The notes below the pieces were generated by a model. That model saw only the letters and a program-made list of their open reading frames with translations. It ran no database searches and had not been told where the DNA came from. DNA of 64,000 bases. Origin: Cavia porcellus (Eukaryota; Chordata; Mammalia; Rodentia; Caviidae). Below, in pieces: positions 37,338 through 48,349 of this stretch. The translations under genes were made by a program, and so were the position numbers. The stretch is from assembly GCF_034190915.1 (NCBI RefSeq), contig NW_026947507.1, positions 18,548,501 through 18,612,500 on the forward strand, in the 5' to 3' direction. Position 1 is the stretch's first letter; every line of letters starts with the position of its first letter.

Positions 37338-37470
37338 TATTTCCTTCCTTCCTGTCTTCCTCCCTCCCTCTTGTTTCCCATCTCTCCTTCTCTCATTCTT
37401 GCTTTTCTTCTTTTTCTTTCTCCTCTTGCTTTGTTTTCATTTAAACTTCATTTCTTCTTTTTTTTTCCTT
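37338..37470. repeat. Pyrimidine-rich low-complexity stretch
   Basis: Interrupted ttcc, cctc and cttt units. A purine-rich ggaa/gaaag stretch on the same strand lies at 37790-37850. Confidence 0.75.
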
Positions 37471-40400
37471 TTTAATTTTAGACACATACTGAGTAATGTA
37501 TTTTTTACTGGTAAGACTTGGAGTGATTAGGATATACTCACAAGTGATTCACACTTTAAACCATTAAACAAGATATCTCAAGAGTCACTACACTTTTTAC
37601 AAATAATATATTACATATGGAGAAAAACACCAAGAGATTTTTTTCCCATTGATAGCATAAGACAGTGGGAACTGCAGAGAAATCTACCTGAACACTAAAC
37701 CAGGGCATTAACCTTAATGACAGTTCATTGTAATGTTCAAATATTTTTCTTCATTTTATTCTTTCTGATATATATCTATCACTATAGGAAAGGAAAAGGA
37801 AGAAATGAGGAAAGAAGGGAAGGAAATGGAAGAGAAAGCATAGGGAAGAAAAGGGCATGTCTTTGTGTACGTCTATGAAAACTTTAACAGAAAAACATTG
37901 GAGATATGTAATGCATATTTTCTATAAAATCAAATTTACTCAGTGAAAATGTAACAATTAAGGAATAAACCTTTGAAAGAATGTTTATTATCTTTGATCA
38001 ATAAAATGTTTCACCTTCATTGACTACTATACTTCTTGATATGAATTTGAATTTCCAGATTGTCTCACAAGTATAATAAGTGAAACCATATTGAATGTAT
38101 TTGCTTTCTATTTTGGATGACTATAAAATACTTGTAACTTCATGTATGTCTCTGTGCTTAACGCTATGCAAGGTTTCAAATGTGTTTTAAAGTCATCTTA
38201 TTTGCTGCTTTGTTTACTTCAATTTGTTGGATTTTGTTAACAAAAACTTTAGAAATTAAATTGGATGGAAACATTTCTACAGAAGATAAACTTAATTGCC
38301 CAAATAAAACTTTTAACTTATAAGATAAAGAATTATTTTTTAAAAAACTGAAGTCAGTAAAGTGAATAATCCATTCTGTAAAAATGTCTACTTAGCTATT
38401 GTAGTCATTTTTGGTTTCAATACATAATCTCGACAAACATTTCCTAAAAAGCACAAGCTACAACTCTGGTATACTCTGTCATTTTTCTGTTGCTAATCAT
38501 AATGAATCATTAAGCAATCTATCAAAGTCAATACAGAATTCAAACATTTTCTTCATAATAGTATCAACTACATTTTACAAATTTCTGCTTTCAAATATTA
38601 TACCAATACATATTTTTCAATCTTTATGAGAGAAAAATATCTTTTTCTATTTTTATTTCTATTTCCAGTTATAGTTGTTAACTCTTAATATTGTCAATCT
38701 TGTCTAGTGTTAATTAAAGCTGGAAATGAATTAGAAGGGAAAGTGATATCCTTCATATACAAGTTAATTAGAAATATGTTTTATTTTAATTTTAGAAAGT
38801 TGGCCGTAGTCCTCATTGTCTTCTGTTACATTGTAGATTATGTTACGACTTTCGCCATGTTACACTGTAATAATGCTTTAGTGTTTTTGTGTTTATAAAG
38901 TGTGCTCTAACATAATTGTGAAGATGAAGTTTCGCATCTCTGTGTTGTTCATTCTGAACCGCTTCTACCCTGAGTCATGCTCTCTTTACTTTAACACAAA
39001 TGCATTTTTATGTATCACTGTGGTTTGCAGCTGAATTAAAATCTCACCTTGTGCTGAAAATGTGTTGGCTTTCCTGAAATTTATTTATTTTCTTTCACAC
39101 AACCTTCCTGTAAAAACATGCCTTATACTTCACTTCTAAAGGTATTTTTATTTTGCTGCTTAAAAGTTCTTATTTTTATGAATAACAATTGGAAGAACAA
39201 AGCAGGGTTTCAACCATGAAATTTTATTAGAAATGGATAAACTCCTCAAAACATTTTCATTAGAAATACCTTAGAAACCAAGTGACTGTTCCAGTATATG
39301 TCTGTGTAAAGCAGATTTTTATATTTAATCATTTATATTATGTAACTAGCTTCATAGTCTAAAATGACCTTTAAATAGATTAAACATATTAAAATTGAGG
39401 AAATCTAGATTTCTTTAATAAGTGATTTTGAATTGAATCCCTGAATATTTATGTGAAACTACAGTACTATAAATTAAATTGTCATTGTGAATGTTAAATA
39501 TGTTAACATATATAATCATGCAGTTATCCAAGAGATATTTGGATATGCAAAATAAGACAATTATTGAATGCGGTACCTCTGTCACTGAAGTAAAATCAAG
39601 TTATTTTCACTTAAGAGACCAGGAAATAAATGACCTTGAACGGTATGTTTTCCTTTTATATGTCTGTTAAACGTTAAGAAAACTAAAGAAGCAAATACAT
39701 TGAAAAATTCCAAGAACACAGTATTTCAAAAAATCCTAAAAAGTTATTAGCTTTAGTATAAGGTGTAAGATATGTAAATAAAATCTTAATTTATAAAGAT
39801 ATTTAACTTTTTCATGGACTTGTGATACATAGTTGATTAAAACTACTAATGAATATCACTAAGTGGGTACTTATAAGGATATGTACAATTTTCAATAAAT
39901 TCATTTGATTCTTGAGATTCAGATCTTAGACTTTATTAATTTTTGATATCCCTAGTAAAGTTACAGATAATTATTTATAGCTATGCTAACATTGCAAAAG
40001 CTTTATGAATGTGACTCTTAAAAAATTCAACTTCTAGCATAACGCTGTTAAAAATTTGAATATTTTTTGCTGACATGGTGAAATAAGAACTATATTCTCC
40101 CAGGGCATTCCACGCTGTTATTTATATATGAGCATATTGGTTTTCTTGGAACATAAGAAGTGTGTGATTTATTCCACTTTTATTTCATCTATGCTTTTCA
40201 AGAATATATTTTATAAAAAATAAACATGCAATTGGTGCCTAGTTCATTAATAAATAGAACCCAGTGGACTACAAATATGCCACCTATGTTATTATGCATT
40301 ATATACACTGGATGTTCACATTACTGTGAAATATATTTAGTGCTTTATGATAAAAGTAAGCTATTAATATTGAAATTTAGAGCCAATTAAAGCTTAAAAC

Positions 40401-40768
40401 TAAGATAAAATACAAGGAAACTTCAAGAAGTCACTTTACTCACATACAGAAATTGTGACAAGAAGATGAAATTTTATTATCTGATCCTTACAAACAATAT
40501 GAAATTACAGGAAATATCAGCTATTTCAACAATAAATATTTTCTGTAAAGAAAATATATTTTGATTTATTTTGAGATTTTATTTAATTGACATAAATAAT
40601 CAGGACATGTAGCTTTCTGATGCATAAAAAATCAATTAGGTTTAGCTTTAAAATACAGTTGTCAAATAAGACAACTCTTACTCTTTTTTAAATGGAGTGT
40701 TGGCTGCTTTATACTGATGCTCTTTAACTGCATTTGCCCTGTGCTGACTACCAAAATCCAGTTAAGAT
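37471..40768. other. AT-rich unique sequence
   Basis: No repeat family or exon recognised over more than 3 kb. Frames are short and A/T-driven. Confidence 0.4.
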
Positions 40769-40852
40769 GGGGTAGATTGCAGTTCAGTGATAGAACATTT
40801 GCAGTGCTTGCCTAAGGCCCTGGTATTTATGTGCAGCACAAAATAAATAAAT
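40769..40852 (+). repeat. ID-type SINE, older variant
   Basis: From 'ggggtagattgcagttcag' through 'gtgcttgcctaaggccctgg' to 'cacaaaataaataaatgg'. The central 'cttgcctaaggccctgg' is closer to the classical rodent ID core than to the 'ggcataagtgcctgcc' variant of the younger copies. Confidence 0.75.
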
Positions 40853-41439
40853 GGGGGGAGTGTGAAAAGAGAGAAGAGAAACAGAAAGAAGTAAAACAGT
40901 TTAAAGTACTTAATACTATTGGACATTAGTATTAACTAAAAATTTCAGTGGTGGGTACAGAACAATTAAAATACTAAAGGTCACTAATAATGATGAAATT
41001 TGGTCAGGGATGAGCATTTGACATTTGATGCCATAATAATAGTCTGTTTTGAATGCAGAAAATAAGGAAGCTCTATCTAAAATTTAAAAAGCAACATAGC
41101 AAAAACTTATAATAACAGATTTGTCAGCAATTGCAACATCAATGTTAAAACACTCCTTCCTGGAAAAAATGTATTATGAGTTTACATTCTAAATAATTTG
41201 TAATATATAATATATCCAACACTAACACATACATGCATGAAGATTATGATATTTACACATTAAAATGTATTTTAATAAATACTAATTTTGTTCTATAAAA
41301 CAATGGTACCACACAGGTAACCTGCCATTCAAGGAACTGTGCTTATATCGATTCTTGGATTGTAACAGATCATCATCACTCAAGTTTTACTTTGGACATA
41401 GTTTGTCGCCAGACACTATTGTCAAAAACTAATAATGGG

Positions 41440-42095
41440 ATTTCTGACTATCAAATATAGAATCCAGCATATCTTATTGGGTCCTTTGTCAAATATAATG
41501 GCAGATAGTGCTAGGGATCTTCTTTATTCAACTTCATTAAATAAAATATCTTGGTTTTGTTTTGTTTAGTTTTGCCAGTATTGTGATATTTGTATCACTG
41601 TTGCTATACATTATAACTAAAATCCTAAATTGTAATCCTACTTTCCTGTTATTGTTTAGGATTTCTTTGGCTATTTTTAGTCTCTTTTGTTTCCATATTT
41701 ATTTTAGAAGTTTTAGTCTATTTCTGTAGATTATACTGATGTTATTTTAATTGGATGAAAATATATTTAATTTTTATTATGGTCATCTCAACAATACTAG
41801 TTTGGCCTGTCTAAACAAGTTACATATTTTAATATTTAATGTCCCCTTCAACTTTCTTTTCAGTTCAATATACTTTTCATTATAGAGGTCTTTCAAACCT
41901 TTGGATATGTTAATTCCATGGATTTTACGTTTTGAAGCTTTTGTGAATGGGATTATTTTGATGATTTCTTTATTGGTGGGATTTTTGTCTATGGGGACAT
42001 GATTGGCTTTTGTATATTTATTTTGTGCTATAATATAATTGCAATTGTTTATTAGTTCTAAGAAATTCTATTTCTTGTAGGAGAGTTTTTTGGAT
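41440..42095 (-). mobile_element. Inverted 5' segment of an old L1
   Basis: The plus strand holds reverse-complemented ORF2 landmarks, such as 'gggtcctttgtcaaatataa' (FDKGP region) at the left edge and 'ttccatggattttacgtttt' at 41916. Its left edge corresponds to the ORF2 position where the plus-strand part at 42096 begins. That is the geometry expected of a twin-primed 5' inversion. Confidence 0.55.
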
Positions 42096-43187
42096 CTTCT
42101 ATGGTAATTATCACATTAGAGAAAGATAATCTTTTTAAAAATGGTCCTAGGAAAACTAGTTATCCAACATGTAGAACAATGAATCTGAATTCATGTCTTT
42201 CACCCTGCAGTAACAGTAAATCAAAATCGATCAAAGAGACCTAGATATAAAATCAAAGACACTAAATTTTCTAGACGAAAAATTGGTAAAAGTCTTGATG
42301 AGATGGGCATAGAGAAGGACTTTTGAGCAGACTCTCTATTGCATAAGACATAGTATCAAGCATCAGTGAGTGAAATTATGTCAAATTAAAAAGCTTCCAC
42401 ACAACAAATGATATAATCAACAGTGTAAACAAACTATAGAATCGGAAAAAAATCCATCTTCTTTTTCTGAAGACTAATATTTAGAGTATACGATGACTCA
42501 AAAAACTCAAATTTTAAAAATAAATTACCCACCAAAAATGGAAATTTGAAAAATTTATGGATTCTTGAGAAAAAGATACACAAATAGACAATAAATACAT
42601 GTAGATATGTTGATCATCTTTGGGTAGAAGAGAAATGAAAATCAAATGCAGAGATTCCACCTCAACCTTGTAAGAATGACTACTGACAAGGACTCAAAAA
42701 CTACAATGCTGGTGAGGACATGGGTGAAGAGGAACATTTTTCCAATATTGTGAGAATGTAAATTAGCACAAAGTTATGCCAGAGAAACTGAGAAGGAAAT
42801 GGTGACAATCAGTGGCTGCAAAGAATAGATAGAAGCAAGATCTAGTGTGATATTGGTCAGTGACTTTAACTAACAATAGTGTATCCAACAATAAAAGACT
42901 GAAATTTTTCACGATGACAATATGAAGATTTCTGAAAAGCTAAAAATAGAAATAGCGTTTAACCCAGCTACAACTCACAACAGCTAAACTTTGAAAATGA
43001 CCTATATGCCTATCAAAGTATGGTGAAAATATAGTATGTAGTTTCAATGTAGTACTACTTGTCCATAAAGAAGAATGAATTTAGTCATGTGTCGAAAAGG
43101 TTTGGATCTTAATGCCATAATACTAAGTGAAATAGTTCAACACAGAATGTTAAATACTGCATGGTTCCTTTAATATCGTATGTCAAA
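42096..43187 (+). mobile_element. Old L1 ORF2 3' part
   Basis: Reads 'ctttttaaaaatggtcctag', 'atgtctttcaccctgcag', 'cgatcaaagagacctagat', 'cacacaacaaatgatataat' and 'aaatgcagagattccacctc' in the order of L1 ORF2 C-terminal sequence. Many substitutions and stops. Confidence 0.65.
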
Positions 43188-43262
43188 TTTGGGATGAAGG
43201 TGCACTTCTGTAATTCTAGCACGGGGAAGCTAAATCAGCATTAAGTGGGAATAAAAATATCG
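43188..43262 (+). repeat. B1-like SINE fragment
   Basis: The text 'ggtgcacttctgtaattcta' and 'gcacggggaagctaaatcag' matches the start of a B1/Alu-type SINE. The rest is lost. Confidence 0.5.
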
Positions 43263-44014
43263 ATTATAATGCAGAGGAACACAAGACAATATAAAGATAT
43301 TACAATCTTTAATATATAAGAAATAATTTCATCTTTCAGTCACAACCTTTATAGAGTAGCAGTGATACATTATAATGAAGCCATAGCAGAAAACTATAAA
43401 ATACCACTCTGTACAAGGCATGATTCAGGTGTAAAATATTAGGATATGAAAGAACCAAGCAAACAAAGAAGTTGATATTTTATGTTTTTAAAGAGTGGCA
43501 ATTCTAAACATGGAATGTCTTTAAGTACATATAGAACACACATAGCAATGGACTATATGTTGAAAAATGCAAGTGACATAGACATAAATGTTGCAATTCA
43601 CTGACAGTTTTTAACTCAATTCAATAAAATTTTAAATTAATAAGAAAACTGAAAATGAGGGAAGTATTCTTCTTCTAAAAAACTATAATTAAAAATAAAA
43701 TTATTAACTCTTAGGAAACAAAAAATGGAGCTTGTTGATTTTTTAATACTTTAGAATAATAAAATTTTTGTATATCACAATTTATAATTTAAACAAATAC
43801 AGAGAGAGCGCCAAATATGTACGTTGGAAAAAACATAAAGATAAAATTAATTAAAATTCTATGCTAAATATCTGAAAAAAGGAAGCACACACAAAAAAAT
43901 AAGTAAAATAAATTATAATGTATTTTACTTACTCCATCATTAATTGTATGGTTTTCTTATTCAGCTAACAGATTAAATTATTTTATTCTTTGATTAATTA
44001 AAATATTTAGGATT
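43263..44014. other. AT-rich unique sequence
   Basis: Nothing recognised. Confidence 0.4.
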
Positions 44015-44114
44015 GGGGCTGGGGATTTAGCTCAGCGGCATAAGTACCTGCCTTGCAAGCAGGGGGTCGTAAGTTTGATCCCTGGTACCAATAAAAAGAG
44101 AAAAGAAAAAAAAA
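44015..44114 (+). repeat. ID-type SINE, well preserved
   Basis: Opens 'ggggctggggatttagctca', keeps 'gcggcataagtacctgcctt' and a B box (gtttgatccc), and ends in an A-rich tail. The hexamer ttagga flanks it (44007-44012 and 44115-44120), a short possible target-site duplication. Among the cleanest copies, so recent. Confidence 0.9.
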
Positions 44115-44120
44115 TTAGGA

Positions 44121-45706
44121 CTATATATTTCCCTTATACTCAGCATTAGCTACTTTAGCTATTCTATGTAGGTATAGATATGGTATAATCATTGCATTTG
44201 TTTTTTTAAAAAAATCAATAATTGCACCTTGTTAAGCTTTTGGCAAGGGAGTTATCTAGAAGAATCTTCTGTTAAACATTTAACTTGATTTCAAATTATC
44301 TGATATTTATTGGCCTTATTGATTTTATATCTTATTATTTTATATAATTTTGTTATGGTGAAATAGATAATCTTGGTAATTAATATTCCATAGCCAAGAC
44401 AAACTAGGAACATCTTTGAATTCTATGCAAGTTTTATAGATTGTACTCATGCATATACATATTAATGCACATACTGTTTATGCATGTATGCCTTCCCTAT
44501 GTATTTACATTTTGACACATACTTTATGATAATTCTACAAAGTATATTTAGAGTTTATATAATCTATTATTATGCACATACTCACAATAACCCTAAGCAT
44601 ACCATTTATTTTTGTCCCTAATCAAATAATGAGATTTTTATTCTCCAACTTCCTAGTATCACAGCATTTATTGTTTTATTTTTAAATTTGAAGTTCTTCA
44701 TATGTTTTCTGTAAATGTATTATATGCATTGTTACAGCATTTATAATTCTTTTCATCTCTCTATATAAAAATCTTCTTTATTAGTAGTAGAATTTCTTTC
44801 CTGCTACATGCTAATATTTTGTTCATCCTTTTCCCAGTAAGAGACCTGACCTATCATCAGAGATTTAAGGTGATTTATCTTCCTTAGACAACCAAGGTGA
44901 TTTTCTGCTGCCTTTAGCTGGAGCAAAGAGAAAAAAAGTGAAGTAAAACATTAATCTCCAACTAGTATATCTGTCTTGAAATGTCATCTCAGTACATACA
45001 TTTTCATTTCTCATCTAGGAACAAATCATGATATTACAAATATGAAAAATGAGAGAAATCACGAAGGTCAGCATTCTGTTAATGGAATTCTCCTATCTGT
45101 GGGTCTTTTTAATGTTTAGGAGTATGCACAAAATAGTTCTAGTTTTATAGCAGTATTGATGTGATATTTTCAAGTACAATAAGTGTGGATCAATGAGAAT
45201 GAATATCCTTTGTACTGAGCAACACTGAAAAACTGAACTTTCAAAACTATTTCAAACATTATATAGTAACAATTCATTTTGATATTTAAAATAATATCAT
45301 AATTAAGGCAATAATATATCCAAACCATTTCAAATACATTTGAAGATCATTACATTAAATGAAATGACCGAGTTTATGACATTTCCTCCTTAGATACAGA
45401 ATAAAATTCCATTATGTTATGCTTGATAATTTACTCCTTTTATAGAGAGAATGAAGTTCATTACAATTCATTATTTTACCTTTTTATCATTGGTTTGCAC
45501 TAATTCTAAATCTATCAACTGTGTCTAGATATACTTGGCTTAAACAAAAATTAAAATCAGTAAGTTTTAATTGATTAATTTTCCTACAGTAAAAATCTGC
45601 AAATAACTACAACTGTTGACATGCTTTTCTGAGGAATACTCTTGTTTGGAACCACTTAGTTACTGAAATAATGATTTTTCTATTTTCTTATAATATTCAT
45701 AAATAG
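44121..45706. other. AT-rich unique sequence
   Basis: Nothing recognised. Confidence 0.4.
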
Positions 45707-45796
45707 GAGGGCCTAGAGATTTAGCTCAGTAATGCATGCCTTCCTGACAAGCATGAATTCCTGAGTTTTATTTCTGGGACCAATTCCCCCCAAAAA
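45707..45796 (+). repeat. ID-type SINE
   Basis: The core 'gggcctagagatttagctca' to 'ctgggaccaattcccccc' with a short A-run. attcataa occurs at 45695-45702 and 45797-45804, fitting a target-site duplication. Confidence 0.8.
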
Positions 45797-45804
45797 ATTC
45801 ATAA

Positions 45805-46344
45805 TTACAATAGAATTTTTTATTATGTTTCAAAATTTATAAGGATGAATAAGCAGAACGATTTAGGCAACTATTAAGATATTTTGATCTTCATTTCATT
45901 TTAGTGAAACCAACATAATAATATTTTTTCATATTGTTTTTCCTTTGTTAATTTTAATACTATTTTCTTTCCACAAAAACATCTCAGGCTTCTAAATGGC
46001 AGCAGTATATTTATGATTTAAAAGTATCATTCCAGCCTTACGACAGAACATAGATTTTTATGACAAGCCAAATAAGATACATTCATATTAAGATATAATT
46101 TATCTTATTTATTTTAAAAGATAACTGTTTCTTTTTTGAAGAAGGAACGTTTATATGCTTATTTGTCTACTAGACACTTAAGCATAATTTCTGATACTTT
46201 CCATATTTTCAGTATGTTCTTCTGTAGCATTTTCATTTTCTAAGTAAATAATTGAGTTAATATTGTAGTTTATACATATTTATATTTTCAGCCTCATTTG
46301 TTTGTCTTCTACAGATTTCATTATAGTGTTGAGGTAAATCAATG
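45805..46344. other. AT-rich unique sequence
   Basis: Nothing recognised. Confidence 0.4.
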
Positions 46345-46860
46345 TGAAATACTTCAATCACTTCAACACAAGGATATAATTCCTTCTTATTTTTATAGCT
46401 GAGTAGTGCTCCATTACATAAAAAAAATGCATCTCTTATATTTGTTCCTCAGTTAATGGGCACTTCGGATGTTTTCAAGATATAGTTATTGCAAATTGTG
46501 CTGTTATAAATATGGGTGCACATATCATCAGTATATCACTGTGGTATGATGTTTCTAATTCTTTTGGGAAGATATTACCAAAAGAGACACCTGGACCAAA
46601 CCAGATTTTAGTTCTAATTTTTAAGGAAACTCCACACTGATTTCCACAGTGGTGGTACCAGACTTGACTACCACCAACATTTGAAGAAAAGTTCCTTTTT
46701 TCCCACAAAAATACCAGCTTTTGTTATTGGTTGATCTCTTGATAATAGTCATTTTTTTTCTAGAGTAAGAAGAAATCTCAGCATCTTTTAAAATTACATC
46801 TCTTGAATGATGAGTGATACTAAATGCTTTTTCTTATATTTATTTGCCATTCCAACCCTC
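46345..46860 (-). mobile_element. Old L1 3' ORF2 fragment (copy E)
   Basis: Reverse-complement landmarks: 'agctgagtagtgctccatt', 'ctcagttaatgggcacttc', 'gcaaattgtgctgttataaa', 'gatttccacagtggtggtac'. It duplicates the ORF2 region also present in the neighbouring old L1 (copy F), so it is a separate insertion. A 77-codon minus frame is a remnant of ORF2. Confidence 0.75.
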
Positions 46861-47295
46861 TTCCCTCTGTCATTTACCGTTGTGTTTCCATTTTATCCTT
46901 CTTTATCATTTCTTTTCCCTCTTCCTTTTCCACTTCCTCTTTCATAGGTCTCTTTTCTTTTGAAAACTCTTTTTCTTTATCAAAATACCTATTATACACT
47001 TTGGTCTTTATAAACACTTTCAGTTTTTCACACCAAAGAAAATGTTATATTTACATATATGTGTCTGATTTATTTCAATTAAGAGTGTGGCCTCAAGGTA
47101 CATCCATTTACATAGGAATGTCTCAAGTGTATCTTTCCTCTTGACTGAGTAGTACTCAATTGTAGAAAAAACAATCACACCTTTTATTTCAATTCAGAGT
47201 TGATGGGCTTTGGGTCTGTTTTCTTTTGTTTTTTGTATGTTTATTTGTTTTTTTATTTATTTTTTTTTTAATCTTTTTTTTTTTTTTTTATTTAA

Positions 47296-48349
47296 GAGGA
47301 AAAAGAGAAAAACACAAAACAGAACAAAGCAGTGTAAGGTTACACATAATACATAACTACAAAAAAAAAAAACATAACAGTAAGAAATCACCTGTTAATA
47401 GATTACATAATATCATCTTGGAAATAGTTGCTCAAATCACAGTATCAAAGAATACAAAGTAGACATTCAAACGGAGAGACTGCAAACAGCTGTGTTCAAT
47501 GATCCAAAAACATTAATATAGTCAGCTATTTAACATCCCTAAACACACTTGTTGTTATATCCGTTAGAGCTCTTTTTTTTTTTTCCCCTCCCTCTCTTTT
47601 TTATAACAAAATTTATACATTTTGGATTTTATTACTCCTCAGTTCTCATTACTCTCTTGGGGGGGAGAGAATAAAGTCAAATATGACAAAACAAAGCTGT
47701 AAGTCAAAACCAAGGATAGACATAGCACATGATGTAGAACAGAGTACAAGGTCATCAACAATGGTTATCAACATTGTCTCTTGTTTCCTTAAAAGGAATT
47801 GTCCATCTCATTAGATATTATAAAGCCGGACAAAACAGTGGAGAACAAGACCAATAAAACTTAGGCATTGTGAACATTACAGGACTTCCAAAGGAGACAA
47901 TAGTCAAACCAGAATGGGCAACTTTGTGAATCTTATTGCCTTCAAATTAGTTGCCTATACCTTCAAACTTGCTACTATCGCACAGAATGGAACAGAGTCT
48001 AATCAGTCAAAACAAGATCTTGGGAGTATTACAGGACTTCAAAACAAGTTAATAGGAGATCAAAAAGAGTTACTACTATATATCCTAATTTTTTAAGTTT
48101 TTCCCTTAATTAAAATAAACATAAGAAATAGCTAAATAATTTTTTTTAAAGAATAGTAGTTACCATAGTGTCTGTCTTTTTCCTTAAAATATTTGGATAA
48201 AACTTCATATACTATAGCTTCAAATATTTCCATATCAAAAAGCCCAGAGTAAAGCCTTTCTAATTAATAAGTGAAAATTTTATAAGGCTTCAAGGCCACA
48301 TAATGGGGAATCATGATTATCACATATTTTTATATATTTGAATCATTAC
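47296..48349 (-). other. L1-A 3' UTR
   Basis: A long, A-rich 3' UTR on the sense strand. It contains two related units with a spacing of 152 bp, marked by attacaggacttc at 47876 and 48028. A G-run (around 47659-47665 on the plus strand) lies in it. The same region is found in L1-B and, with an extra ~95 bp, in copies C and D. Confidence 0.8.

Noticed and set aside
44015..44114. A tRNA gene (A and B boxes visible)
   Set aside because: The ends do not form an acceptor stem and there is an A-rich tail and flanking repeat. It is a tRNA-derived SINE; the same holds for the other ID copies.
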